The notes: a model not told the origin generated them from the sequence alone. Counted from the first letter of the stretch, positions 16,679-25,065 are shown. The stretch: 64,000 nucleotides of DNA from Candidatus Latescibacterota bacterium (GCA_022823465.1 JAJEHX010000028.1:91156-155155); one strand, 5' to 3'. Program-made: numbers and translations.

Positions 16679-16894
16679 TTATTGACGGCTTTTGGAATCG
16701 TTGCACTTTACCAGGTCCGCGATCGCAATCCGAATCATTCGGATGTCTTCCTTGATATCTTCTAGCGTCGTTTTTACTCCACTTTCAAATCCCTCTCTCT
16801 TCCCCATCCATAGGCACAGTTTTACAACAGCACCGACTATAGCGATCAATAGTACGGTAACAACCGCGGATAGCCACGAAGGCATCGATTCCAT
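16679..16894 (-). CDS. Small membrane protein with C-terminal helix (71 aa)
   Basis: A 71-residue protein with one N-terminal membrane segment (LSAVVTVLLIAIVGAVVKLCL) and a charged helical tail (GVKTTLEDIKEDIRMIRIAI). AAGGAGATCCG directly before ATG 16894 is a strong ribosome binding site, good evidence that this small gene is real. Topology matches holin-accessory or tail-anchored adaptor proteins, but no sequence family is recognised. Confidence 0.65.
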   Translation of the reverse strand: MESMPSWLSAVVTVLLIAIVGAVVKLCLWMGKREGFESGVKTTLEDIKEDIRMIRIAIADLVKCNDSKSRQ

Positions 16895-16937
16895 CGGATC
16901 TCCTTACAGCACAACGGTTTCTATACCGTGCAAGGGG

Positions 16938-17090
16938 TCACGAGATGAATAGCTTGATAAGGATCGCGACGGTCATGGCCAACTGGCCGATCACTACCGT
17001 CTCGATCCGGGAAAGACGCTTGTCTATCTGTTCGATGATTCCTTCCAAGCGCCCGATCCGTCCTTTATGATTCATGCTTTCGGTCGACAT
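16938..17090 (-). CDS. 50-aa coiled-coil protein with C-terminal membrane anchor
   Basis: The 50-codon gene encodes a heptad-patterned N-terminus (RIGRLEGIIEQIDKRLSRIE) and one C-terminal membrane segment (VIGQLAMTVAILIKLFIS). It starts nine bases after the stop of the upstream 121-residue gene, so the two are surely co-transcribed. A partial second copy lies at 16359-16466. The layout is that of small tail-anchored proteins of unknown role. Confidence 0.6.
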   Translation of the reverse strand: MSTESMNHKGRIGRLEGIIEQIDKRLSRIETVVIGQLAMTVAILIKLFIS

Positions 17091-17099
17091 GATCTGAAT

Positions 17100-17465
17100 T
17101 CATTCCTGCGGTGGTAGTTCGTTGTGCGTTGCAGAAGGGTTGAATCTCAGATATCCTCTGACCTCGTCCACCTTTGTTTCCACCCGGTCCAATGATGCTC
17201 GTAATTCTGTTTCCACCCGGTCTAATGATGCACGTAAGTCCCTTAATTCCTCTCTCATTTCGGCCCTCAAACTACCTGTTTCAGTCCTGAAACTCCCCAT
17301 TTCAGTCCTCAAGCCACCCATTTCAGTCCTCAAGCCACCTACTTCATACCTTAATTCATCCCTAATCGTACCTAATGAAACGTGTAAATACGTTAGTATT
17401 GAAACAAGGGCGATAACCGATGTAAAAACTGCGCCGTTGCGTTGCCACCAACTTGACTCGGACAT
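17100..17465 (-). CDS. Membrane-anchored coiled-coil protein with internal repeats (121 aa)
   Basis: First gene of the small-protein run. An N-terminal membrane segment (AVFTSVIALVSILTYLHVS) is followed by a long coiled coil built of near-repeats: LRTEMGG/LRTEMGS/FRTETGS/LRAEMRE, then two copies of LRASLDRVET. The DNA shows matching tandem repeats of about 21 bp (17280-17345) and 33 bp (17170-17235). GGGAAGGGAACAAC before the ATG is a good ribosome binding site. It could be a scaffold or membrane-tethered spacer; function unknown. Confidence 0.65.
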   Translation of the reverse strand: MSESSWWQRNGAVFTSVIALVSILTYLHVSLGTIRDELRYEVGGLRTEMGGLRTEMGSFRTETGSLRAEMREELRDLRASLDRVETELRASLDRVETKVDEVRGYLRFNPSATHNELPPQE

Positions 17466-17514
17466 GTTGTTCCCTTCCCGTACATTTCGCCATGTTTCCG
17501 CGATTCCAGTGGTT

Positions 17515-17538
17515 CCTTTCCCTTTTAGTCGGGAAAGG
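17515..17538. terminator. Hairpin between metallophosphatase and small-protein genes
   Basis: CCTTTCCC (17515-17522) and GGGAAAGG (17531-17538) form a perfect 8-bp stem with an 8-base loop. It lies between the end of the phosphatase gene and the start of the small-protein operon, so it may end phosphatase transcription. A clear U-run is absent. Confidence 0.3.
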
Positions 17539-17572
17539 GTCCGAAATCTCGTAGAAAAAACTAAATCATTGT

Positions 17573-18280
17573 TTAACCGAGTCTCTCATTGCGGGGATGG
17601 CTGGATTCAACCTGCACCACCCGGTCTTCCTCCAACACGTAACCGCTCAGCTGTCCACCATAGATACATCCTGAGTCCAGGCCGATCGCGTAGGGCGAGC
17701 CGTCGTTCCGGCGCTTGATGACGAGGCCGCCGGGGGCGTCGTGGCCGAATACGATCAGTTTGCCTGATGGATCGTACGCTTCGTGCCAGCGCGGACCCAC
17801 GATGCCGTCCACGGGCGGCCAGGTACGGATGACGAGAAACTCGTCCGTGGTCGTGCCTTCCAGGCCTTTTTCGGGGTTGATGCCCGCGTGGACCAGGAGG
17901 AAATCTGGCTCGTCGATCCACAGGGGCAGCGATTTCAGCCAGGGGATCAGGGAATCCGCGACAGGTGCAAGGGCTTTCAGGGTTTGCAGGTAATCGGCCC
18001 ATCGCGTGGGAACCGGAGTTCCGGACAGGTGCCGGCGGAGCCGGTCCGGCAATCGGTAGTCGTGGTTGCCGAGGACCATCCTCGCACCAGTATCCTGGAT
18101 CAGCTTCCACACATAGGCGGGGTCCGGCCCCCTGGTAAAGGCATCGCCCGTCAGATGGAGGAGATCCGAGTCTTTCCGGAACTCCAGTTTGGAAAGCAGT
18201 TGTTCGAATTCACGGGCACAGCCGTGAATGTCGCCGATGAACAGGGTACGCGAGGGAATGGCGGACTCCGGGATGATCAA
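17573..18280 (-). CDS. Metallophosphoesterase (ApaH/PrpE-like Ser/Thr phosphatase)
   Basis: The 235-residue protein shows the calcineurin-type metal motifs in order: TLFIGDIHGCAREFEQLL, LTGDAFTRGPDP, MVLGNHDYRL, LLVHAGINP and VFGHDAPGG. These bind two metal ions that hydrolyse phosphoester or dinucleoside polyphosphate bonds. The second motif is GDAFTRG rather than the usual GDxVDRG. The protein is cytosolic and belongs to the bacterial PPP-like phosphatases. Substrate not assigned. Confidence 0.9.
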   Translation of the reverse strand: MIIPESAIPSRTLFIGDIHGCAREFEQLLSKLEFRKDSDLLHLTGDAFTRGPDPAYVWKLIQDTGARMVLGNHDYRLPDRLRRHLSGTPVPTRWADYLQTLKALAPVADSLIPWLKSLPLWIDEPDFLLVHAGINPEKGLEGTTTDEFLVIRTWPPVDGIVGPRWHEAYDPSGKLIVFGHDAPGGLVIKRRNDGSPYAIGLDSGCIYGGQLSGYVLEEDRVVQVESSHPRNERLG

Positions 18281-18479
18281 TATACGGATACGAACTGATG
18301 GAAACGACGGTCCAAACTGCTTCCATTAAAGGCACGGAAGACCGGTCATTTCGTCAACCTGGAAAATAACCGCGCGGCTCGGGAAGGGTCAAGGGAATGA
18401 ACCGCAGGGTAAGAGTCTCAGATTGGTATGTTGCGGCTGGCTCGGTTCGGAGCAACTCACCCTTAGCCATTGAATACAG

Positions 18480-18509
18480 AAAAGCCCCGTTTACCTCAAC
18501 GGGGCTTTT
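18480..18509 (-). terminator. Rho-independent terminator of collagen-like gene 1
   Basis: Perfect AAAAGCCCCGTT / AACGGGGCTTTT hairpin with a short loop, followed on the minus strand by a T-rich end. The same terminator closes units 2 and 3. Confidence 0.8.
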
Positions 18510-18747
18510 CCTATCTTCGGGACCGATCGCCCTTTTCAGTGGCCGAAGCTCCTACTCAGGGCGAACGGGAAGTTGTAACGAAATGACCGAGACAAATGCA
18601 GGGCGGATGCTGAGATGTTGATTGCCCTGTCGGGATACCTCCGGGGGTCACTCGAAACTCGGCTTGAAGGGAAAGGTTGGCACCCTTCCCCCACGCGCCA
18701 CAGGACTCTGTCAGCGCCCTGTCTACGGGACCCGGATTATCCCGATG
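18510..18747 (-). ncRNA. Conserved structured 3' UTR of collagen-like gene 1
   Basis: The 238 bases between stop codon and terminator are nearly identical to those after the other two collagen-like genes although the coding ends are unrelated. Predicted paired parts are CAGGGC with GCCCTG, GGGAAGG with CCTTTCCC, and TCGCCCT with AGGGCGA. It may act as a 3'-UTR RNA element or be processed to a small RNA. No known family is recognised. Confidence 0.4.
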
Positions 18748-20337
18748 TTACTCGGCCGCTGCGTCTACTACGGTGATGAGCGGCAATACTACATCCTCGG
18801 CATAGTTGGCACCTGTGTCATAGGACACGATGAGCCTTGCATTGCCGGTCACACCCCAACCAAGAGTAGTAACTTCGCCGGCGTCGTTGGCTACGCCTGT
18901 GGCTGACGGCATCGCGATCGTGGCAATGCCACTAGCGATCGTTATTGCCGTGTTATTAATGTAAATCACACCGTCGTCACCCTGAACCCTGATGCTTAGT
19001 CCAGCAGTAACGGCCGCATCAATCGGCGTTGTGCCATCAGTGTTAAGCGATCTGATATGCACCGTGAAACTGACTGCACCGGCGATCCCTGCGACGTTTC
19101 CGCCAGTGTAGGTGAACGTGTCGTCGTCCGTGTTGAGGTCGCCATCAGAGCCCGCAGCTCGGACCCGTTCGATCTCAAGGTCAGACGGAGCGACTCTGGT
19201 GAAGGTCAACTTGTGCGTCGTATCACCAGTCGGCGAGACGTTGATCGTGATTGCCTCGGATGCTACGCTTCCGACATGCGCGGTGATGTTAGCAGAACCA
19301 ACACCTACTGCGTTAGCGGTCGCACCGTTAATCGTGACGACAGCGGTGTTGGAGCTCCTGAACTCAAGGAGATCCGTCGGAACCTCATTGTCTGGATCAC
19401 GGTCTGCAGCGTCAGCGGCAACGTCGTACGCCGTCGCTTCCAGATCAACCGACTCACCCACGAGCAGGAAATGACCGTCAGCAGGCGAATCGATTACCAC
19501 GGACTTGACCTCGGACAACGCATCGATGAGGAACATTATATCGATGCCCCTGCCTACAAGCGTCACCGTGACGTTCGCCGAACCGGACGAAACGGCTTCT
19601 ATCGTGCCTATATTCGCGCCGTTATCGGTCACGGCCAATTTGGTATTGTCATCGGTGCCCCACACGAACGTGACGCCTCTGATCTCTTTACCGTCCTCCG
19701 AAGCGGCTTTTGCAGCGATTATCAGGGACTCGCCGACATTGAGGGTGGCATCCCAGTCGTCACCTTCGGTTATGCCGAAATCAACGCCGTCAAATCTGGC
19801 CGTGGCATTAGCACCGCCTACGGACTGGGTCAGCACGACGTGATGAATATCGGCCAGGATACCGCCAGCAACGACTCCGTCAATGACGGCGGGGACATCA
19901 ATCGGGGGTGCATCGGCACCTGGGGCACCAGCGGCGCCGGGCTCACCCTGCTCGCCTTTTTCACCCTGGGCTCCTGGGGCACCGTCAGCACCGTCTTTGC
20001 CTGGGGCACCGGGCTCACCCTGCTCGCCCTTCTCACCCTGGATGCCCTGCTCACCCTGGGCACCGGTGTCACCCTTCTCACCTTGCGGGCCAGTAGCGCC
20101 ATCAGCACCTGCGGGGCCGGTTTCACCGGTGTCGCCCTTCTCACCCTGGATGCCCTGCTCGCCCTGCGGGCCTTGGGGGCCTTGGGGGCCTTGCGGGCCA
20201 ACGGCACCCTGCGGACCGGCCTGACCCGTCGGACCGGAAACACCAGTCGGACCCGAAGGACCTGCGGGACCTGTCTTGCCTTCGCATCCGTACATGGACA
20301 GCGCAAAGGCAACTACTGCGATAATGAGGTAATGCAT
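18748..20337 (-). CDS. Collagen-like lipoprotein 1 with Ig-like C-terminal domains
   Basis: The 529-residue product has a lipoprotein signal (LSMYGC, lipid-carrying Cys18), then 41 unbroken Gly-X-Y triplets (residues 20-142) rich in GPQ, GEK and GEQ. A short bridge contains DIHHVVL, and the rest (about 170-529) looks like BIG2-type bacterial Ig-like domains: [19 protein letters not shown] and [20 protein letters not shown]. It is expected on the outer membrane as a trimeric fibre. ATG 20337 follows GGGAG. Signal, collagen start, leader and 3' UTR are shared with genes 2 and 3, whereas the C-terminal domains are not. Confidence 0.85.
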   Translation of the reverse strand: MHYLIIAVVAFALSMYGCEGKTGPAGPSGPTGVSGPTGQAGPQGAVGPQGPQGPQGPQGEQGIQGEKGDTGETGPAGADGATGPQGEKGDTGAQGEQGIQGEKGEQGEPGAPGKDGADGAPGAQGEKGEQGEPGAAGAPGADAPPIDVPAVIDGVVAGGILADIHHVVLTQSVGGANATARFDGVDFGITEGDDWDATLNVGESLIIAAKAASEDGKEIRGVTFVWGTDDNTKLAVTDNGANIGTIEAVSSGSANVTVTLVGRGIDIMFLIDALSEVKSVVIDSPADGHFLLVGESVDLEATAYDVAADAADRDPDNEVPTDLLEFRSSNTAVVTINGATANAVGVGSANITAHVGSVASEAITINVSPTGDTTHKLTFTRVAPSDLEIERVRAAGSDGDLNTDDDTFTYTGGNVAGIAGAVSFTVHIRSLNTDGTTPIDAAVTAGLSIRVQGDDGVIYINNTAITIASGIATIAMPSATGVANDAGEVTTLGWGVTGNARLIVSYDTGANYAEDVVLPLITVVDAAAE

Positions 20338-20531
20338 TGTGTTCTCCCGTTTATGGAAACACTACTAATAAGGAATGACGAAATACGAAACTTGCCTATA
20401 TCGCCTCCTTTCCCGCGAATTGATCGGTTGACTAAATTGCTAATCAAGACTCCCAACTAGAGTTCAAGACCGCTCTGGTTTCAGGCCGCATTTAGAGACT
20501 TTTCCCTTTAAATATGATTAGATTGAGTAAT
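20338..20531 (-). promoter_or_regulatory. Constant leader of collagen-like gene 1 and 20-bp box A
   Basis: This 194-base leader matches that of gene 2 (24507-24700) at all but about five positions by eye. It ends at box A, 20512-20531, which reads ATTACTCAATCTAATCATAT on the minus strand. A -10-like CATATT or TATTTA lies at the box; the -35 position is poor here. GGGAGAACACA precedes the start codon. Confidence 0.5.
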
Positions 20532-20627
20532 GGACTTGGTTCTCAGGAAGCACACCACTGACTCGTCCGGAGCCGGATGAGATCGGCTACCGCACACAGT
20601 TTCCTCGCTGGGAGTATGAATCGGTAC

Positions 20628-20652
20628 GTCAGGCAGGATCTCGGATGTCAGG
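20628..20652 (-). promoter_or_regulatory. Two GTCAGG elements upstream of collagen-like gene 1
   Basis: GTCAGG occurs at 20628 and 20647, 19 bases apart, the same spacing as in the larger array of unit 2. They lie about 100 bases upstream of box A with respect to the collagen-like gene. Candidate regulator sites. Confidence 0.4.
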
Positions 20653-20843
20653 CGTGAGAAATACCAGGACGGGGAAGGGAGATGAATGAGTGGGTGGATC
20701 AACAGACGGTCGAGATTGCCCATATCCACCATTTCCAACCGCAGGGTGAATTGGCTTGAGTCCACCCCACGTGCGGCGTATATTGACGGGGTTGTTGAGA
20801 CGCGGAAGAATCGGAGATTCCTTAAGGTATAGCGAGGTTCGAC

Positions 20844-22418
20844 TTGCGTAGAATAGGCATATTCGGGTGGGGTATCGTGGCGCCCCGTTCGCCCAACATG
20901 GCAGCCTTTGCCCGCAACCTGGAAGCGGCGGAAAGCTGGCTTGCGCCTTTCGAAGGGTTCGGCCCCAACAATTTCCTGGTCGGCGAACCCGATTTCGACT
21001 TCGGGGATTACAGGGAATGGATCGACGCCCGGTTCCCGTCGAACCGGTACCCCCGCCTAGTCGACAAGATGGACCCCACCACACTGCACGCTGTAGGGGC
21101 CTTTATCCAGGCGCTGGACCAGAACCCTGGCCTGGAAGGGGAACTCCAGGCGCTGGGTACGGCCGCTCACGTGTACATCGGTACCGGCGTGGGCAATATC
21201 CCGACGATCAGCCGGATCAGCATGGAGTTGTACCGGGCGCAGCGGGCGTGGGACCGGTTCTGGGGATCGGCTGAACGGAACGCCCGGCTTCGCGCTTACC
21301 TTACCCGGCACGACGATGAAGGCGTGGACCAGGCCATGCCGCCCCATCCGGAGACCGCGCCTTCGGCGACGCGCGACCAGGCCGAAGAAGCCTGGAACGC
21401 CTACTGGACGTCCCAGTCTGAAGAGCTGAGATCCTACCTGGAGACCCTCGCCGGGATCGAGGGCATGAACGTCGAGGGGACCGTCGAATCCGGCAAGTTG
21501 AAGCTCATTCGAGATAAGCAGCGCCGCAAGCAACAGTTGCAGGATGATTGGGGCGCGCCCGAACCGCCGTGGGAATGCGTCTCGGCCGACCTGATCTGGA
21601 ATATCCACAACACGCCCGCGTCGCAGGTCACCATGATGGGGCAGATAAACGGGCTGTCCCTGGCGCCCGTGGCCGCATGCTCCACCTTCGGCGTGTGCCT
21701 CAAGCTCGGCATGGACGCCATCCGGCGCGGCGAGGCGAAGGCCGTCGTCGTCGGCGCCACGGACCCGCCGCCCACGGCCCTGCTGGTGGGCGCCTTCTAC
21801 CGCGCCCGCGTTTCCGCCGCGGACGGCGCCGTGTCAAAGCCCCTGACCGGGCTGCGCGGCACCCACGTCTCGGGCGGATCCGTGCTGTGGATCATCGGGG
21901 ATTACGAATACATGACGGAGAAGGGGTTCAGCCCGGTCGGTATGGAACCTCTGGCCGTGGGCGTCAGCTCCGACGCCGACCATATCATCACGCCATCGAA
22001 GGAAGGTCCGCAGATGGCGGTCCACCAGGCCATAACGGATGCCCACGTTTCCCCCGAGGACATCGCCTCGTGGGATCTGCACGCCACGGCGACGCCCGGG
22101 GATTTCCTGGAAATGGAAAACCTGCTCGAAATGGTACCGGGCTCCGTGACGGTCACCGCCCGGAAAGGCACCTTCGGCCACGGCATGAGCGCCGGAGGAG
22201 GGTGGGAGCTGACGGCGCAATACCTCGGCTACGAACGGGGCGCCCTATATCCCACACCCCTTTCCTGCGACGAGGTGAATCCTGAAATCGGCAGCCTGCA
22301 CAACCGGTTCGTCTACGATGCGTCCTGCCCGCTTCCCGAGGGGATCGCCGGTAAGCTGTCCATGGGAATCGGAGGCATCAACGCCTGCGTCATTTCCCGG
22401 CCGCTTGGGGATGAGTGA
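20844..22418 (+). CDS. Beta-ketoacyl synthase-like (thiolase-fold) protein
   Basis: The 524-residue protein is a stand-alone ketosynthase-like enzyme. The catalytic triad is readable: Cys279 in APVAACSTFG, His413 in DLHATATPGD, and His446 in KGTFGHGMSAGGGWEL; VVVGATD also fits. A long, mostly helical insertion (about residues 130-235, charged near the end: RDKQRRKQQLQDDWG) separates the first strands from the nucleophile. Typical ketosynthases lack it. TTG 20844 is used, with GAGG seven bases upstream and the conserved strand MRRIGIFGWG following. No acyl carrier protein is adjacent, so its chemistry is open. It lies between two collagen-like units. Confidence 0.82.
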   Translation: MRRIGIFGWGIVAPRSPNMAAFARNLEAAESWLAPFEGFGPNNFLVGEPDFDFGDYREWIDARFPSNRYPRLVDKMDPTTLHAVGAFIQALDQNPGLEGELQALGTAAHVYIGTGVGNIPTISRISMELYRAQRAWDRFWGSAERNARLRAYLTRHDDEGVDQAMPPHPETAPSATRDQAEEAWNAYWTSQSEELRSYLETLAGIEGMNVEGTVESGKLKLIRDKQRRKQQLQDDWGAPEPPWECVSADLIWNIHNTPASQVTMMGQINGLSLAPVAACSTFGVCLKLGMDAIRRGEAKAVVVGATDPPPTALLVGAFYRARVSAADGAVSKPLTGLRGTHVSGGSVLWIIGDYEYMTEKGFSPVGMEPLAVGVSSDADHIITPSKEGPQMAVHQAITDAHVSPEDIASWDLHATATPGDFLEMENLLEMVPGSVTVTARKGTFGHGMSAGGGWELTAQYLGYERGALYPTPLSCDEVNPEIGSLHNRFVYDASCPLPEGIAGKLSMGIGGINACVISRPLGDE

Positions 22419-22495
22419 CGGCGGGAAGTTGTCCCTACCTTCGTTGAGATCGCAACGGCTCGGCTCCCGCTACAGCAAATCGTTGAATACAGAAA

Positions 22496-22519
22496 AGCCC
22501 CGTAAACTGCAACGGGGCT
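22496..22519 (-). terminator. Rho-independent terminator of collagen-like gene 2
   Basis: AGCCCCGT / ACGGGGCT stem with an 8-base loop, flanked by A-rich and T-rich ends; same position and core as in units 1 and 3, with loop changes. Confidence 0.75.
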
Positions 22520-22760
22520 CTTCCTATTTTCGGGACCGATCGCCCTTTTCGGTGGCCGAAGCTCCTACTCAGGGCGAACGGGAAGTTGTAACGAAATGAC
22601 CGAGACAAATGCAGGACGGATGCTGATGTATTGCTTGCCCTGTCGGGATAACTCCGGGGGTCACTCGAAACGTGGTCCGATGGGGTACCTGGGAAGGCAC
22701 CCCACCAAAACCACAGGACTCTGTCAGCGCCCTGTCTACGGGACCCGGATTATCCCGATA
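22520..22760 (-). ncRNA. Conserved structured 3' UTR of collagen-like gene 2
   Basis: Nearly identical to the 3' regions of genes 1 and 3. The one clearly diverged segment (about 22672-22710) still forms a hairpin here (GGGGT pairing with ACCCC) where the others pair GGGAAGG with CCTTTCCC. The first stem CAGGGC/GCCCTG has one change to a G-U pair. This is the pattern expected of selected RNA structure. Confidence 0.4.
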
Positions 22761-24506
22761 TTATTCCGGCGCAGCCGTCGCAGCCGTCACTGTCGCGGTG
22801 AAAAGCAGGCGGACAGGCTTTGCACCTGTGGCAGTCAGCGTTACGACGACTTGGTCCTCCGTGGCCGCGTCTTCAGTTGTGGTCAGAGTCGGTGTTACTG
22901 TTAACTCGACCGTATCCGCCGTACCTTGAAGTGAAACGGTGCCAGACCTTCTCAAGGTGTCGCCGTCGGTTCCTGTGTCATACGGCAGAACGTTGGCGGC
23001 GGCCTCACTTACCGCTGCAAGATCACTACCACCACTACCGCCTCCCGCCAACGCCGGAATCGCCAGACCCGGGTCCGCCGCCCCGATGGTCGCGACACCC
23101 GCCTTGTTCAACGACACGCCAAGCGTGAAGCCCTCGATCCTGTCACCGGATATCGTATCGTACAGGTTCACTTCAAATTCCGTGTTGGCGATATCCCATG
23201 CAGGCGTGTCTAAGCTTCTATCAAACTCAAAATCGTTGCCGGCACTGGAAGTAGTTGCAGCAATCCGTCTCGTGACGGCCTGACCGGATACGCTCACGTC
23301 GATACTGCCGCTCACTCCTTCGGCCGTCGCCGTAACCTCGCCGTCGCCAGTGGTCTTACCGGTGATCTTAACGACAGCACCCATCTTCAGGAGCGCTTCC
23401 ATCGCGTCCTTCTGTTGCTCCACACTGGCTACGCTGCCGGCATCCCAGGACCAGTTTGAACGCGGCGTGAGTACGTTGCCGTCTGCATCCTGGGCCACGG
23501 CGGTTATATCATCAGCATGTGTCTGGCCCACGGCCAATACGACCGGTTCGTCCAATGCAGCGGCAGGGTCACCGGCCATGAAAACGATCTTGTCGATGGG
23601 CTTGGTCACCGTGACGTTGATATCGCCAGCGACACCGGCCAAATCCGACCCGGCCCTGACAATGGCCGACCCGGCCCCGACGGCGGTCAGCACGCCGTCT
23701 TCCAGGGTGATGGCTTCGTCGTCATCCTCGTGGATCCCCATCGTAACCGGGATACTGTCAAGGATTTTCCCGCTCTGCGAACGGATGGCGGCTTTGACAC
23801 TGCGTTCTTCACCGACCCTTAAAACGATGTTCTGAGGTGCCGTCTTTTTGGCTTTTTCGGGATCCTCGGGCGGATCGTCAGCGGGGTCAAGTATCAAGTA
23901 GGCGACGTGGTGTGCCTGGGCCAACTGAATGGGATCAATGCCACCGGTGTCAGGCGGCGGACCCTGTTCGCCCTGAGGACCTGCGGGGCCCATCGGGCCT
24001 TCGGGACCTACCGGACCTGGCTCGCCCTGAGGTCCTGCGGGGCCAGTCTCGCCGGTGTCACCCTTTTCACCCTGGGGTCCCTGCTCGCCCGGCGCACCAT
24101 CGGCACCATCGGCACCAGCCGGACCTGCGGGACCAGTCTCACCCTGCGGGCCTTGCTCACCGGTGTCACCCTTCTCACCCTGCGGACCCTGGGCACCAGT
24201 CTCACCCTGCGGGCCTTGCTCACCGGTGTCACCCTTCTCACCCTGCGGACCCTGGGCACCAGTCTCGCCCTGGGCACCAGTCTCGCCCTGGGCACCAGTC
24301 TCGCCCTGGGCACCAGTCTCACCCTGCGGGCCTTGAGCACCATCAGCACCAGCCGGACCCTGGGGGCCAATCGCACCCTGCGGGCCTTGCGGACCTGCGG
24401 CGCCTGTCTGGCCGGTCGAACCGCTCGGACCCGCCGGACCTGTCTTACCCTCGCATCCCATCAGGGACAAACCGAGAGCCAATACAGCAATAATGAGGTA
24501 ATGCAT
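22761..24506 (-). CDS. Collagen-like lipoprotein 2 with variable C-terminal region
   Basis: This 581-residue protein starts like protein 1 (MHYLIIAV, lipobox LSLMGC with Cys18) and has 55 Gly-X-Y triplets (residues 20-184). The triplet region holds its own tandem copies: GETGAQ four times and a 21-residue block ([21 protein letters not shown]) twice. After a bridge with AHHVAYL, the C-terminal 370 residues are probably Ig-like ([21 protein letters not shown]) but show no clear identity with protein 1 or 3. Outer-membrane lipoprotein by signal. Its upstream box B is one arm of the inverted repeat beside the recombinase gene. Confidence 0.85.
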   Translation of the reverse strand: MHYLIIAVLALGLSLMGCEGKTGPAGPSGSTGQTGAAGPQGPQGAIGPQGPAGADGAQGPQGETGAQGETGAQGETGAQGETGAQGPQGEKGDTGEQGPQGETGAQGPQGEKGDTGEQGPQGETGPAGPAGADGADGAPGEQGPQGEKGDTGETGPAGPQGEPGPVGPEGPMGPAGPQGEQGPPPDTGGIDPIQLAQAHHVAYLILDPADDPPEDPEKAKKTAPQNIVLRVGEERSVKAAIRSQSGKILDSIPVTMGIHEDDDEAITLEDGVLTAVGAGSAIVRAGSDLAGVAGDINVTVTKPIDKIVFMAGDPAAALDEPVVLAVGQTHADDITAVAQDADGNVLTPRSNWSWDAGSVASVEQQKDAMEALLKMGAVVKITGKTTGDGEVTATAEGVSGSIDVSVSGQAVTRRIAATTSSAGNDFEFDRSLDTPAWDIANTEFEVNLYDTISGDRIEGFTLGVSLNKAGVATIGAADPGLAIPALAGGGSGGSDLAAVSEAAANVLPYDTGTDGDTLRRSGTVSLQGTADTVELTVTPTLTTTEDAATEDQVVVTLTATGAKPVRLLFTATVTAATAAPE

Positions 24507-24700
24507 TGTGTTCTCCCGTTTATGGAAACACTACTAATAAGGAATGACGAAATACGAAACTTGCCTATATCGCCTCCTTTCCCGCGAATTGATCGGTTGA
24601 CTAAATTGCTGATCAAGACTCCTAACTAGAGTTCAAGAGCGCTCTGGTTTCAGGCCGGATTTAGAGACTTTTCCCCTTAAATATGATTAGATTGAGTAAT
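24507..24700 (-). promoter_or_regulatory. Constant leader of collagen-like gene 2 and 20-bp box B
   Basis: Leader of 194 bases, about 97 percent identical to that of gene 1. Box B (24681-24700) is, on the minus strand, ATTACTCAATCTAATCATAT. The bases 17 upstream of the ATATTT-like -10 are CTTCTC, a poor -35, so the promoter looks weak in the present orientation. Confidence 0.5.
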
Positions 24701-25065
24701 GAGAAGTGGTTGGCTGACTCGGTCACAGCCCGATGCAGTCGGCCACCACGCACTGACACATGCTGGGAGTATGAATTCGGATCCGTCAGGTATGATCGGG
24801 GGTACGTCAGGCAGGACTGCCTAAGTCAGGTATGAAGCGAGATAGGTCAGATAGGATTGCTTAGGTCAGGAATAAAGCGAGGTAGGTCAGGCAGGATCGG
24901 ATACGCCAGAAATGAGAAAACGGTGGCGTTGGACCAGCTACAACATAATTTATAGTGTGATGTTGACGTGATACGATTCTGGAAGGGCATTCAATTCAGG
25001 CAGGTAACTTATAACAAAAGAAAAAAATAAGTTTTTTCTTGACTTATTACTCAATCTAATCATAT
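24681..25065. repeat. Perfect 20-bp inverted repeats bounding a 345-bp segment (candidate invertible element)
   Basis: Box B at 24681-24700 and box C at 25046-25065 are perfect reverse complements over 20 bases. The 345 bases between them contain the GTCAGG array at one end and an AT-rich tract with TTGACT at the other. A complete tyrosine recombinase gene starts 380 bases further right. The arrangement is that of an invertible promoter, though inversion is not shown by this single sequence. Confidence 0.5.
24785..24900 (-). promoter_or_regulatory. Array of six GTCAGG elements upstream of collagen-like gene 2
   Basis: Elements start at 24785, 24806, 24825, 24846, 24865 and 24886 (the fourth reads GTCAGA). 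Intervals alternate 21, 19, 21, 19 and 21 bases, which is two helical turns each, so bound proteins would line up on one face. Candidate regulator array. Confidence 0.5.

Larger units (their letters stand above)
18473..20720 (-). repeat. Collagen-like unit 1 (about 2.2 kb family repeat)
   Basis: First of three homologous units (others at 22484-24910 and 43764-46110). Each holds, reading along the minus strand, a GTCAGG array, a 20-bp promoter-proximal box, a leader, a collagen-like lipoprotein gene and a conserved 3' region ending in a terminator at the sequence TTGAATACAG or a close variant. The outer right boundary is approximate; weak similarity to unit 3 continues to about 20720. Confidence 0.7.
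22484..24910 (-). repeat. Collagen-like unit 2 (about 2.4 kb family repeat)
   Basis: Second homologous unit. Compared with unit 1 the leader is almost identical, the 3' region is nearly identical apart from one diverged hairpin, and the coding body is different past the collagen stretch. It carries the largest GTCAGG array (six elements). Right boundary approximate. Confidence 0.7.

Noticed and set aside
19057..20460. Repetitive open frames antisense to the collagen-like genes
   Set aside because: Gly-X-Y codons give open frames on the other strand; the sense strand has the lipoprotein signal and start.
24785..24900. CRISPR array
   Set aside because: Elements are only six conserved bases with 13-15 degenerate bases between them, no true spacers, and no cas genes.
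18473..24910. Diversity-generating retroelement
   Set aside because: No reverse transcriptase and no template/variable repeat pair with adenine-specific changes is visible.
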